A stretch of DNA of 64,000 nt from UBA4742 sp037138595. GTDB lineage: Bacteria > Actinomycetota > Acidimicrobiia > Acidimicrobiales > Acidimicrobilacustridaceae. The stretch spans positions 62,001-126,000 of the forward strand of contig JBAXIB010000006.1 of NCBI GenBank assembly GCA_037138595.1, read 5' to 3'. The notes under the pieces are model-generated. The model saw nothing but the letters and a program-made list of their open reading frames with translations. It was not told the origin of the DNA and searched no databases. How positions within the stretch are numbered: position 1 is the stretch's first letter; the number at the start of each line of letters is the position of its first letter. Of the stretch, positions 1 through 8,561 are shown one piece after another. Position numbers and translations under genes: made by a program.

Positions 1-912
1 CTCCAGCGCTTCTGCCGCGGCTCGGACTCTCGCTGCCACATCAGGAGCGATTCCCTCGCCCATCAATTCAGTCACCAAACCGATGCGCAAGCCCGCCACG
101 CCTCGGTCGATCACGGCCGAATACGACGGCAGATCCTCGGGGATCGACGTCGAATCCATTGGATCATGGCCTGCGATGACGTCAAGCAACAACGCCGAAT
201 CAGCAACCGTGGTTGCAAACGGTCCGACTTGGTCGAGCGAAGATGCAAACGCAATGAGGCCGTAACGCGAAACCAATCCATAGGTCGGTTTCAACCCGAC
301 GACCCCACAGAGCGCCGCTGGCTGACGGATCGAGCCACCGGTATCAGATCCGAGAGAGATCGGCGCGAAGCCAGCCGCGACCGCCGCCGCGCTGCCACCA
401 GAAGAGCCCCCAGGCACGCGAGTCAAATCATGAGGATTTCGAGTTGGGCCGAAAGCGGAGTTCTCAGTAGAACTGCCCATCGCGAATTCATCGAGGTTGG
501 TCTTACCAACCGCAATCGCACCGGCAGCCGCGAGTCGTTGGACGACCGTGGCGTCATAGGGTGGAAGCCAACCCTCAAGAATCCGCGACGAACAGGTCGT
601 CGGGATGCCGCGGGTGCAGAGATTATCCTTCAGTGCAATCGGAACTCCGGCGAGCGGCCCGGGGTCTATGCCAGCCGCGACTTGACGATCGATTTCATCG
701 GCGTGTGCACGAGCTTGGTCGGCCAACACCACATTGAACGCGTGTACATCGCTTTCGCCAGCGTCAATTGATGCCAAGTGTGCATCGATCACCGCCCTTG
801 CACTCAGTTGGCCAGTACGAATGCCCGCGGCGATCTCCGTCGCGGTTCCCATGGGAGGCTTTGCCGCACGCGAGCCAGCGAGCGAGGATTCAGCATCGTC
901 GGCGCCGCTCAT
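1..912 (-). CDS. gatA: Glutamyl/aspartyl-tRNA amidotransferase subunit A, C-terminal part outside window
   Basis: Amidase subunit of the GatCAB complex, which turns Glu-tRNA(Gln) or Asp-tRNA(Asn) into the amidated form in the cytoplasm. The first 304 codons are visible; the family is about 480-500 residues, so the window edge removes the C-terminal third. The amidase signature is intact: a catalytic Lys near residue 95, a Gly/Ser-rich loop at about 168-174, and a second serine at about 194 in TGGSIRQP. The ATG overlaps the gatC stop (ATGA), so the two genes form a translationally coupled pair. The call rests on the signature plus the gatC neighbour. Confidence 0.96.
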   Translation of the reverse strand, partial: MSGADDAESSLAGSRAAKPPMGTATEIAAGIRTGQLSARAVIDAHLASIDAGESDVHAFNVVLADQARAHADEIDRQVAAGIDPGPLAGVPIALKDNLCTRGIPTTCSSRILEGWLPPYDATVVQRLAAAGAIAVGKTNLDEFAMGSSTENSAFGPTRNPHDLTRVPGGSSGGSAAAVAAGFAPISLGSDTGGSIRQPAALCGVVGLKPTYGLVSRYGLIAFASSLDQVGPFATTVADSALLLDVIAGHDPMDSTSIPEDLPSYSAVIDRGVAGLRIGLVTELMGEGIAPDVAARVRAAAEALE

Positions 913-1211
913 TGTTCATCTCCCAGAATGGCAGGAACCCGAAAGCGCCCATCTTCGACCGAAGGTGCTTGGGCCAAAACCTCGGACCGATCCAAGGTCT
1001 CGCCGACGACGTCAGGACGCAATACATTCGACAATGGGTAGGGATGGGCCGTGGGAGCGACTCCGGTCACATCAAGCGCCTCAACATCGGCGGCATGGGC
1101 AAGAACCGCAGCAAGCTGACTGGTGTACTCGTCGAGTTCAACGTCGGTAACCGCGAGTTTGGCCAAATAGGCGATGTGGGCCACATCATCACGAGTAATG
1201 CGTTCAGACAT
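909..1211 (-). CDS. gatC: Glutamyl/aspartyl-tRNA amidotransferase subunit C
   Basis: Small structural subunit of GatCAB that clamps GatA to GatB. 100 residues, usual size; the N-terminal pattern ITRDDVAHIAYLAKLAV is typical of GatC. An upstream in-frame ATG at 1220 lies inside a TACGAT hexamer; the ATG at 1211 sits 7 nt after that hexamer, so I chose 1211 as a leaderless start. gatB is not in the window after gatA as far as can be seen. Confidence 0.93.
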   Translation of the reverse strand: MSERITRDDVAHIAYLAKLAVTDVELDEYTSQLAAVLAHAADVEALDVTGVAPTAHPYPLSNVLRPDVVGETLDRSEVLAQAPSVEDGRFRVPAILGDEQ

Positions 1212-1218
1212 AGCGCCC

Positions 1219-1224
1219 ATCGTA
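1219..1224 (-). promoter_or_regulatory. -10 box of gatCA
   Basis: TACGAT ends 7 nt before the gatC ATG at 1211, placing the predicted transcript start at or next to the start codon. No Shine-Dalgarno sequence is present. Confidence 0.55.
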
Positions 1225-1341
1225 GATGCGTTGGCGGGTAGAACTTTCCGCTGGTAGGTAAGGCAGACTTGGTTTCGTCATTCCGGCATCAATGCCCGAC
1301 GATGATCGCAAGCTGCCACCTGACTCTACGAGGAGACCCCC

Positions 1342-2322
1342 ATGACCAAGCTTGGTTACCAAATTCCCAGCTTTACCTACCCCGGCATCGGTCCGGAAAA
1401 GCTCTTCGATGTCATTGCTGCGCAAGCAGCAGCAGCCGATCGGTCGGGTTTCGACACTGTGCTGCTCATGGATCACCTGTACCAACTCCCCATGCTCGGC
1501 GAGCCTGACGATTTCATGGTCGAGTGCTACACGACGCTCGGTGCACTGGCCCGCGAAACCTCAAATGTTCGATTGGGCGCGCTCGTAACGGGCAATACCT
1601 ACCGCAATCCAACATTGCTGGCGAAGATCATCACCGCGCTCGACATTGTCTCGAACGGCCGAGCCCAACTCGGCATTGGAGCCGGCTGGTTTGAACTTGA
1701 GCACGATTCACTCGGATTCGAGTTCGGAACTTTTACCGACCGCTTCGAGAAGCTCGAAGAGGCGCTTCAGATCATTTTGCCCATGCTCAATGATGAACGA
1801 CCGTCGCTCACTGGCACCCACTACTTAGCTAAAGATGCCATCAACCAACCGCCGCCTATTGGCAAGATCCCGATCATGATCGGCGGTAGTGGTGAGAAAA
1901 AGACGTTGCGGATGGTCGCGCAGTACGGCGACGAAGCGAACCTCACTTCGCCGGTCGAAGAAATCGGTCGCAAACTTGATGCGCTCAACGCACATTGCGA
2001 ACGGCTTGGTCGCGATCGGTCCGAAATCATCGTGAGCCAGCAACTCAATATCTGCATCGCCTCCACCCACGACGAGGCCTATGCCGACATGGCCGAATTC
2101 TTAGGTTCGCGCGGCATGGACTTAGCGACGATGGACGACGCTACTAAGGACATGATCATGGCGATGGTCATATGGGGTGATGCTGACGAGGTGGGAGAAG
2201 CCCTGAGCGCGGTATTGGCCCTTGGTGTCGATGGGTTTACGTGCAACTTGCCGGCTAACGGATTTAAACCCGATCGGGTCGAGTTGCTCGGTCAAACGGG
2301 CCGAGCCGTGCTCGATCGTTAA
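1342..2322 (+). CDS. LLM-class F420-dependent oxidoreductase
   Basis: Luciferase-like monooxygenase-fold oxidoreductase of 326 residues. The N-terminus (strand, then a helix rich in Ala ending GFDTVLLMDHLYQLP), the VRLGALVTGNTYRNP strand and the LGIGAGWFELEH segment are hallmarks of the F420-dependent LLM subgroup common in Actinobacteria. Such enzymes move hydride between F420 and small substrates; the substrate here cannot be read from sequence. A good ribosome site (GAGGAG) precedes the ATG. The 3' end overlaps the convergent MFS gene by 59 bp. Confidence 0.9.
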   Translation: MTKLGYQIPSFTYPGIGPEKLFDVIAAQAAAADRSGFDTVLLMDHLYQLPMLGEPDDFMVECYTTLGALARETSNVRLGALVTGNTYRNPTLLAKIITALDIVSNGRAQLGIGAGWFELEHDSLGFEFGTFTDRFEKLEEALQIILPMLNDERPSLTGTHYLAKDAINQPPPIGKIPIMIGGSGEKKTLRMVAQYGDEANLTSPVEEIGRKLDALNAHCERLGRDRSEIIVSQQLNICIASTHDEAYADMAEFLGSRGMDLATMDDATKDMIMAMVIWGDADEVGEALSAVLALGVDGFTCNLPANGFKPDRVELLGQTGRAVLDR

Positions 2323-3841
2323 TTGATTCGGGGCGAAGGAACCAGGCGCACAACAACGTGATGGCGAAGAGCACGAGAGCGGCGACGCGCATCGTCGAAG
2401 CGAACGCTTCAGCTGTCTGAGCTCGTGCTGCGGCCTCGAACGGGGCACGCAAATCCTGTTGGAGCATGCCGAGCGCCTGCCGCAACGCCGTGCTTCCCTG
2501 CGCGACCTCGCCGGGATCCACCGTCGGGCCAAATTTTCCCGCCGCTGACATGCGGGCCGCGACCGACAAATATGCCGAAGTACCGATCGCAACTGCAAGC
2601 GCAGACCCCACGAAACGACTCAAACTGAGCATGCCCGCCGCTTCGTCTATTCGCGCCGGAGTCTCAGTCAATACCGCCACGCTTGTAAGACTTGCATTGG
2701 CGATTCCCGCACCAATGCCGCACAACGTCAACGGGATAAACAGTTGGGAGCCACTGCTTCCGGCGGTCGTAGTTGACAGCCACGCGAAGCCAGCGATGCT
2801 GAGGCTAAAGCCAACCAACACCGGACCGCGATAGCCAAGTCGTGTGCCCATCACCTTCGCGAGGTGAGTGAAGACCACAATCGTTACCGTAAATGGCACC
2901 AGCGCGACCGCGATTTCAACTGCAGTCGAGTTGAAACTGGCAGCTGATTGAGCAAACAAACTAAAAAAATAGACGAGCCCTAACATGCCAATCGATGCGC
3001 CGATGGTCGCTACATTCGCTCCCATGACCAGGCGCTCACGAAGCAGCCCCCAATGCATGAGCGGGTGTTCAGCGCGTAGTTCAACCGCGATCAAGATCGC
3101 GGCCAACACCATTGAAAGTGCTGCCGCGGCCACCGTGTGCCATGACCACAATCCCCACTTCGCTGTACGGAAGGCCCCGCCGACGACGACGAAAATCAGC
3201 ATTGAGCTCACGATCGCGCCCGAGAAATCTCGAGTTGGAGCTTTTGGAATGAGCGAGGTGATCCGCCTCAGCGGCCATGCCAGAACCAGCGCTGCTAGCA
3301 AGAGCAAGCCTTCAAACCAAAACAATTCGCGCCACGACAAATAGTCAGTAACGATTCCGCCGATAAGCGGACCAATCCCGAATGCCGAGGCATACGCGAT
3401 GCTTCGAACCCGAAAACCGAATCGCATACCAGCCGCAGGAGGATGCGCAACCAGCATTTCGATTGAAGCAGGCATTACCAAGGCGGCACCAATGCCCTGC
3501 ACCACTCGACCGGCGATAAGCACAATCCCCGACGGCGCAACCGCCGCGATCACCGTCCCGACGAAAAAAATCGCGGTGCCAATGAGAAACGTTTGGGCAC
3601 GTCCGATGACGTCACCGAGGCGACCGCCAACGAGCGAGAAGGTTGCGGCTGCTAGAAGAAAACCACCGGTGATCAATGACAGCGTCGCAAGCGGGGTGTC
3701 GAGATCTTCGGCAATTCCGCGCACCGCCACGCCGATTCCGGTTGTGTTGACGCCAACCACGACCATCGCCAAGCTCACTGCGACGACCGACCTTTCGGTC
3801 TGCCACCAATCCGGGTTTGTGATTCGTCGCAATCGGCTCAC
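2264..3841 (-). CDS. MFS drug/solute efflux transporter (14-helix type)
   Basis: Inner-membrane major facilitator of 525 residues with many hydrophobic helices and the A-like motif GGRLGDVIGRAQ between helices 2 and 3, plus RVVQGIGAALVMPA (motif C region), as in EmrB/QacA-type DHA2 exporters. Proton-driven efflux of a drug or metabolite is likely; substrate unknown. It starts with GTG at 3841, 6 nt after a TAACGT -10 box; an overlapping ATG is out of frame and followed at once by a stop. The last 20 codons overlap the end of the LLM oxidoreductase gene on the other strand. Confidence 0.9.
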   Translation of the reverse strand: MSRLRRITNPDWWQTERSVVAVSLAMVVVGVNTTGIGVAVRGIAEDLDTPLATLSLITGGFLLAAATFSLVGGRLGDVIGRAQTFLIGTAIFFVGTVIAAVAPSGIVLIAGRVVQGIGAALVMPASIEMLVAHPPAAGMRFGFRVRSIAYASAFGIGPLIGGIVTDYLSWRELFWFEGLLLLAALVLAWPLRRITSLIPKAPTRDFSGAIVSSMLIFVVVGGAFRTAKWGLWSWHTVAAAALSMVLAAILIAVELRAEHPLMHWGLLRERLVMGANVATIGASIGMLGLVYFFSLFAQSAASFNSTAVEIAVALVPFTVTIVVFTHLAKVMGTRLGYRGPVLVGFSLSIAGFAWLSTTTAGSSGSQLFIPLTLCGIGAGIANASLTSVAVLTETPARIDEAAGMLSLSRFVGSALAVAIGTSAYLSVAARMSAAGKFGPTVDPGEVAQGSTALRQALGMLQQDLRAPFEAAARAQTAEAFASTMRVAALVLFAITLLCAWFLRPESINDRARLGPFDRATRPDRV

Positions 3842-3847
3842 ATCGAA

Positions 3848-3853
3848 ACGTTA
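3848..3853 (-). promoter_or_regulatory. -10 box of MFS gene (leaderless)
   Basis: TAACGT, 6 nt before the GTG at 3841; no ribosome site between. Confidence 0.5.
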
Positions 3854-3935
3854 CGCGCCAAACCACCCATCGGACCGGACGAGTGCCACAGCGGCGCCGC
3901 AGGGCTGAAATCCAACCGTCGCTCGTTGGCGCCTG

Positions 3936-4709
3936 TCAACCTGCTTTCGCAAGCAACCTCGCCGCCACCTTCACGGCAACACCGTCGTCAATCAAATCGC
4001 AACCATGCATGCGCATCCACACGATGATGTCGAACATCCGCAGCAGCGACAACCCTTGGGCGCGGCCATTGTCACGGTTACTGAAACGAAACTCATCAGC
4101 AATTGCATGCAGGCGGTCGGAATGAGCGACGACGACATCTTGCATGATCACCCAATCCTGATCGCTGCCCTTCATCGCCAGTCCTTCCGCGACATAACGG
4201 TCCCAAACCGGAATCAAGTGCGGGCGTTTACGGGCCAGTAGTTTCGACGCCCGCGATCGACCAATCCCGCTTGATGCGCGCAGCAATTTGTATGCCATCG
4301 ATGCAGACGCCCATGGCGACTCGGTGAAGTCCTCTGCCGGGGCCGCCGCGATCAACGTGAGACCGAGGTCGATCCGGCCAAGCAGGTGGACGAGGTCACG
4401 ATTGATCTCGAGGAGTCCGATGACCTCTCTCGGTTTCAGCGGCGTATCAAGGAGAGAGAGCGAAAGTGAATCTTCGATCGTTACGCGATTTGGTTCACGG
4501 TCGACGGGGGCTCCCGTCGCTGGGTCGGTACCGCGGCCAACCGCGTCGAACCAAGCGCCGGTGAATCGCCCGGAAAAATACAACTCAAGCGCTGAATTTG
4601 CGGCGTCACCGGAAAGGAGGACTCCCGCTCGAGCCACCGCTTGTGCGCTTGATCGTCGCGGCTTAGGACTCACGATGCGGACTTTAGACAAAACATTCAG
4701 GTTCGTCAT
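3936..4709 (-). CDS. DUF6308-like protein
   Basis: 257 residues, no signal or membrane segment. The central segment GIGRSRASKLLARKRPHLIPVWDRYV resembles a helix-hairpin-helix followed by the 'RKRP-LIP-DRYV' stretch that I recall from the actinobacterial DUF6308 family, which resembles DNA-glycosylase-type HhH folds. Function is unknown. Two starts are possible: GTG at 4760 or the ATG at 4709; neither has a clear ribosome site and I prefer the ATG because conserved-looking sequence begins after it. Divergent from the metalloprotease gene. Confidence 0.65.
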   Translation of the reverse strand: MTNLNVLSKVRIVSPKPRRSSAQAVARAGVLLSGDAANSALELYFSGRFTGAWFDAVGRGTDPATGAPVDREPNRVTIEDSLSLSLLDTPLKPREVIGLLEINRDLVHLLGRIDLGLTLIAAAPAEDFTESPWASASMAYKLLRASSGIGRSRASKLLARKRPHLIPVWDRYVAEGLAMKGSDQDWVIMQDVVVAHSDRLHAIADEFRFSNRDNGRAQGLSLLRMFDIIVWMRMHGCDLIDDGVAVKVAARLLAKAG

Positions 4710-4811
4710 CTGAAACCACGCGGTGACCAGCTTTCCAATGGATGAGGCCGTTACAATCACTTGGGCTTGGTGGAACTTCTCGCGACTCTTGGCGCGAAAG
4801 GACAGCTATCG

Positions 4812-5864
4812 ATGGCCAATGATCCCAACGATCGGAAAGATCCCGCGACAGGGACCATTTTCGACGATGCATTCGTGCGATCTGCGCCGTACACCGAGCC
4901 GGATGCATCGACTCGACTCGCGCAACTCCGTCGCATCGATGCAGAGCAACGGGAAAAATACGGGCTCCCCGGAAGTAACCATCCAACGCAGCAGCGAACT
5001 CCCGTCGAGATTCGCCACCAGCCCCGTTGGAGCCGAAACCGTTGGGCCGCACTCGTCACCGTGGCGTTAGTGGTCATTTCGGTCTACGCCGGACCGCTGC
5101 GCGATTCGGGGAGCAAGTCGGCGAAATCGATCAAGATTGGCGGCGCTCCGCTTACGGTCGACCGTTATGCAAAGACTGTCGAAATAGTTGGAGGACAGCC
5201 AACGCCGAGTCGGGAAGAGCAATCAGTGCCAATCGGTCACCCAGCGCCACTCGCCGGTGACACTGGGCCATACCAATTCATGCTCTCGCAACCTGGCAGC
5301 AGCGCTCCGGTTGCTTATGACCCATGCCGACCGATTCACCTGGTCATTAACGAGCGAACCGCCCCGCCGAACGGGACGCAACTACTCACCAACGCGTTGG
5401 CAGCGGTATCGACGGCAACCGGCTTGCAATTCGTCATCGACGGCTCAGCTACTGAAGAGCCATCGATGGATCGACCACAGTTTCAACCCGAGCGTTACGG
5501 AGACGTGTGGGCGCCGGTGTTGGTCGCATGGACCGACCCAACTGTGATCACTGAACTGGCCGGTGAAGTTGCGGGACTCGCCGGGAGCTCATCGATCGAG
5601 TTGGATTCCCGGTCCGTTTACTTATCAGGATCGGTGAACCTCGATGGACCCCAGTTGACTGAGGCAATGACCAGCCCAAACGGAGTTGAAGAAGCACAGT
5701 CGGTCGTGCTTCACGAATTTGGCCACCTTGTCGGACTTGACCACGTAACCGACCAATCGCAATTGATGTATCCGTCTACCTCAGCTGGGGTGGTGACTTT
5801 TGCATCAGGCGACCTCATCGGACTCAACAAGCTGGGTCAAGGGGCATGTTTCCCAAATCTTTAG
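4812..5864 (+). CDS. Membrane-anchored matrixin-like zinc metalloprotease
   Basis: 350 residues. A short cytoplasmic N-terminus is followed by one membrane segment (about 77-94) and an exported domain ending in the full metzincin zinc site HEFGHLVGLDH at about 301-311 (three His plus the catalytic Glu). Eight residues later comes LMYP, the expected Met-turn. This places it in the M10/matrixin-like clan; the substrate is unknown. A ribosome site (AAAGGA) lies 9 nt before the ATG at 4812, favouring it over an upstream TTG. Two Cys (about 173 and 346) could form an extracellular disulfide. Confidence 0.85.
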   Translation: MANDPNDRKDPATGTIFDDAFVRSAPYTEPDASTRLAQLRRIDAEQREKYGLPGSNHPTQQRTPVEIRHQPRWSRNRWAALVTVALVVISVYAGPLRDSGSKSAKSIKIGGAPLTVDRYAKTVEIVGGQPTPSREEQSVPIGHPAPLAGDTGPYQFMLSQPGSSAPVAYDPCRPIHLVINERTAPPNGTQLLTNALAAVSTATGLQFVIDGSATEEPSMDRPQFQPERYGDVWAPVLVAWTDPTVITELAGEVAGLAGSSSIELDSRSVYLSGSVNLDGPQLTEAMTSPNGVEEAQSVVLHEFGHLVGLDHVTDQSQLMYPSTSAGVVTFASGDLIGLNKLGQGACFPNL

Positions 5865-5891
5865 CGCACCAATTTGGCGAAAGCCCGTTGG

Positions 5892-6896
5892 TCAACGAGG
5901 CGGCGTATCAGCGTTCGCGAGGCGCATGTCAGGGTAGCGAGCACCGGCAAATGCTCCGACAGGTGTAACCGCCTCGAGGCGGGAAATGTCTTCGGCATTC
6001 AATTCGATTTCGCACGACGCCGCATTTTCTTCGACGTACGCAACCCGCTTGGTGCCCGGAATCGGAACAATATCGTCACCCTTGGCAAGCAGCCACGCCA
6101 ACGCCAATTGCCCGGGGCTCACTCCCTTTGCCTCGGCAAGGAGTCGTACTTCTGCCACGATCGCCAGGTTTTGAGAAAAATGCTCGGCCTGAAACCGAGG
6201 ATTCGAACGCCGGAAGTCGTGCTCATCAAGACTGGCGACGTCGGTTATCGCGCCAGTAAGGAAACCTCGACCAAGCGGGCTATAGGGAACGATCCCGATA
6301 CCGAGTTCGCGAGCGACCGGCAGCACCTCGGCCTCTATGTCGCGAGTCCAAAGCGACCATTCACTCTGCAACGCGGTGATTGGATGCACCGCCGAAGCAC
6401 GTCGAAGCGTGTCGACTCCTGCCTCAGAGAGACCAAGGTGACGGACCTTGCCTTGCGTGACCAATTGGGCCATTGCACCGACAGTTTCCTCGATGGGCAC
6501 CGCCGGGTCGGGGCGATGTTGGTAATAGAGGTCGACATAGTCAACACCGAGTCGGGCAAGTGACTCGTCGCACGAAGTAATGACGTAGTCGGGGCGGCCG
6601 TTAATTCCGCGATTGCCGTCGGCGTCGACCACGATTCCGAATTTCGTCGCCAGCACGATTTGATCACGCCGACCTGCGATCGCTTCACCAACAAGTTTTT
6701 CATTGTGGCCAAGCCCATAAATATTCGCGGTATCAAGAAACGTCATTCCGACGTCAAGCGCCCGCGAAATGGCAGCGATCGACTCGGTCCGATCAGCCTT
6801 GCCATAAGTATTCGACATTCCCATACAACCCAGACCAAGAGCTGACACCTCCAAGCCATTTCCAAGGCGGCGGGTGGGAACTGATGTTTGAGGCAC
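5892..6896 (-). CDS. Aldo/keto reductase
   Basis: NAD(P)H-dependent TIM-barrel oxidoreductase, 334 residues, normal length. The catalytic tetrad is visible: Asp55 (LDTA), Tyr60 (NIYG), Lys85 (ATKFG) and His127 (YYQHRPD). The YQHRPDPAVPIEETVGAM segment and GIVPYSPLGRGFLTG are typical of the AKR subgroup related to YakC/IolS and plant auxin-induced proteins. It likely reduces aldehydes or ketones. GTG start without a clear ribosome site. Stands alone between oppositely oriented genes. Confidence 0.92.
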   Translation of the reverse strand: MPQTSVPTRRLGNGLEVSALGLGCMGMSNTYGKADRTESIAAISRALDVGMTFLDTANIYGLGHNEKLVGEAIAGRRDQIVLATKFGIVVDADGNRGINGRPDYVITSCDESLARLGVDYVDLYYQHRPDPAVPIEETVGAMAQLVTQGKVRHLGLSEAGVDTLRRASAVHPITALQSEWSLWTRDIEAEVLPVARELGIGIVPYSPLGRGFLTGAITDVASLDEHDFRRSNPRFQAEHFSQNLAIVAEVRLLAEAKGVSPGQLALAWLLAKGDDIVPIPGTKRVAYVEENAASCEIELNAEDISRLEAVTPVGAFAGARYPDMRLANADTPPR

Positions 6897-6946
6897 GAGG
6901 GATCCGATCGATCAATTGACGGTTCAGGTACAAAAACAGGTGACAG

Positions 6947-8197
6947 TTATGAATAACGCACTTCAGTCGCGATCGACCCGGCCGACGGACCTGCCAGTCG
7001 ATTTCGTTCAACCGCTGTTCTCATGTCATCCAACAGTCGCTGAATCAGCGACTGGTGGACAGGCGACAGCATCACATGAAAGCTCGCGGGTTCGGTATTT
7101 CGATTCAAAAACCAACCCATCGCATCGACGGCATCAGCAATCGCGTAGATGTTGAGCGCAGGATCAGTGGCACGGATCGCCAGTACCGGTCCAATTGGAT
7201 CGCCCACGATTTCGATGCCATCGATGGCGTCAACGCCGGCTCGCATCTGGTCAATCACTTCGATCAATGTCTTGGCAATCGCTCGATAACCCGCCTGACC
7301 CAAATGGTTGATGACCGCCCACGCGATCGCAATCGGAGCGGCCGGTCGGGCTCCAGCGATCCCTGGGGAGCCATAAAGTCCGGCCGGCCAGGCATCGAAC
7401 AAGAACCACTGCAACGCCTTCCAGTCTTCGTCTCGGTGCAACACCACCGATGCACCTTTTGGCGTGTAGCCATATTTATGAATGTCGACCGAAAGTTCGG
7501 TCACTCCTGGCACTCGAAAATCCCACGGCGGAATCGGCCGGCCAAGCTGTTCAAGAAATGGCAGAACGAATCCGCCAATGCAGGCATCAACATGACAGCC
7601 AATTCCTCGTTCGGCAGCTAATTCCGCAAGTGGTGCTACCGGGTCCATGATTCCGTATGGATAGTTGAATGCTGATGCGACGATCACTGCCGTGTCATCG
7701 GTGACCAACCGCCGCGCAGCGTCGACATCGGCACGGAACTGTTCGTCAAGCGGCACCGTGACGATGTCCATGTCCAGAAGGTGCGCAGATTTCGCATAGG
7801 CCGGATGGGCCGAAACTGCAGCCAAAATCGATGGGCGAATAATCCCTCGCGCTCGGGCCCGTTCGCGGCTCACCAGCATCGACATCAAAATCGATTCCGT
7901 GCCACCTGAAGTCATCGATCCTCCGCCGCCGGAGGGGAGTTGCACCAAGTCGCCCACATCGGCCACGACATCGCGTTCCATGTCGGCAAGACTCGGGAAC
8001 CGAAATGGGTTCAGTGCGTTACCGAACAAATACCGCTCATTGACGGCGCGAACGAAGTCTTCGAGCTCATGGTCACCGCTCGGATAGACGAGACCGAACA
8101 ACTGACCAGCGTGAGGATCAGGTTCGCCCTGGCGTCGTTCATCGAGGGCAGCCAACACCTCAGCGGTGGTCTGGCCAAGTTCATTCATGTTGCTCAT
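6947..8197 (-). CDS. PLP-dependent decarboxylase/sphingosine-1-phosphate-lyase-like enzyme
   Basis: Fold-type I PLP enzyme of 416 residues. SGGTESILMS (phosphate loop, about 97-106), HVDACIGGF (Asp that pairs with the pyridine nitrogen, about 202-210) and SVDIHKYGYTPKGAS with the PLP Lys at about 241 match the group-II decarboxylase family, and the HKYGYTPKG context is that of sphinganine-1-phosphate lyases rather than glutamate decarboxylases. No membrane anchor is present, unlike the eukaryotic lyase. It may cleave phosphorylated sphingoid-like or other amino alcohols. Preceded by a promoter, palindrome and 5' leader hairpin described separately. Confidence 0.85.
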   Translation of the reverse strand: MSNMNELGQTTAEVLAALDERRQGEPDPHAGQLFGLVYPSGDHELEDFVRAVNERYLFGNALNPFRFPSLADMERDVVADVGDLVQLPSGGGGSMTSGGTESILMSMLVSRERARARGIIRPSILAAVSAHPAYAKSAHLLDMDIVTVPLDEQFRADVDAARRLVTDDTAVIVASAFNYPYGIMDPVAPLAELAAERGIGCHVDACIGGFVLPFLEQLGRPIPPWDFRVPGVTELSVDIHKYGYTPKGASVVLHRDEDWKALQWFLFDAWPAGLYGSPGIAGARPAAPIAIAWAVINHLGQAGYRAIAKTLIEVIDQMRAGVDAIDGIEIVGDPIGPVLAIRATDPALNIYAIADAVDAMGWFLNRNTEPASFHVMLSPVHQSLIQRLLDDMRTAVERNRLAGPSAGSIATEVRYS

Positions 8198-8238
8198 TCA
8201 TGTAACCGATCCACCCAGTTCGTCTCGCCAAACTAGCC

Positions 8239-8256
8239 AGTTGGTTCGCACCAACT
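8239..8256 (-). promoter_or_regulatory. 5' leader hairpin of the PLP enzyme mRNA
   Basis: Perfect 7-bp stem (AGTTGGT / ACCAACT) with a four-base loop, located between the predicted promoter and the ATG at 8197. It would fold in the 5' leader of the transcript and might affect translation or stability. Confidence 0.45.
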
Positions 8257-8270
8257 TGTGCCGATCCGCG

Positions 8271-8276
8271 ATAGTA
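8271..8276 (-). promoter_or_regulatory. -10 box of the PLP enzyme gene
   Basis: TACTAT on the minus strand, about 73 nt before the ATG at 8197; this transcript would have a leader, unlike most in the window. Confidence 0.45.
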
Positions 8277-8281
8277 CGCGT

Positions 8282-8311
8282 TTGAACCGCCCGGCATCTC
8301 GGGCGGTTCAA
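8282..8311. promoter_or_regulatory. Operator-like palindrome, 12-bp perfect arms
   Basis: TTGAACCGCCCG, 6 nt, then the exact reverse complement. No T-tract follows on either strand, so a terminator is unlikely. It begins 5 nt upstream of the leftward TACTAT box and covers the expected -35 position, the layout of a repressor or activator site. Confidence 0.6.
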
Positions 8312-8561
8312 TTGGCGATCGACGGGCGGCTTGCACTGCTGTCACACGAGGCATTGTCAGTCGTCTCGGGCTCAGACATCGTTTGGGCCACCAGATTCGT
8401 CCCACGGCCTCAAGACCCACCCACATGGATCGAGGCAACCGGCGAGGAACGGGACGAACATGACAACTCTAGCGGACAATGCCCCATATTCCTCATCGGT
8501 TTAAGAATCAGTACCGACAATCACCCGTAGCATCATCAAACATCAATCATCGAGGGGCTCC

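Larger units (their letters stand above)
8198..8561. other. Divergent intergenic region (364 bp)
   Basis: No convincing gene. The left half holds the promoter, a 12-bp-arm palindrome and a leader hairpin for the leftward PLP enzyme. The right half (about 8312-8545) shows nothing I can name apart from the ribosome site GAGGGG just before the quinone reductase ATG. No tRNA-like cloverleaf was found. Confidence 0.6.

Noticed and set aside
7055..7621. Long open frame on the plus strand opposite the PLP enzyme
   Set aside because: No promoter or ribosome site, unlike any protein I know, and exactly antisense to a clear enzyme; a codon-bias shadow.
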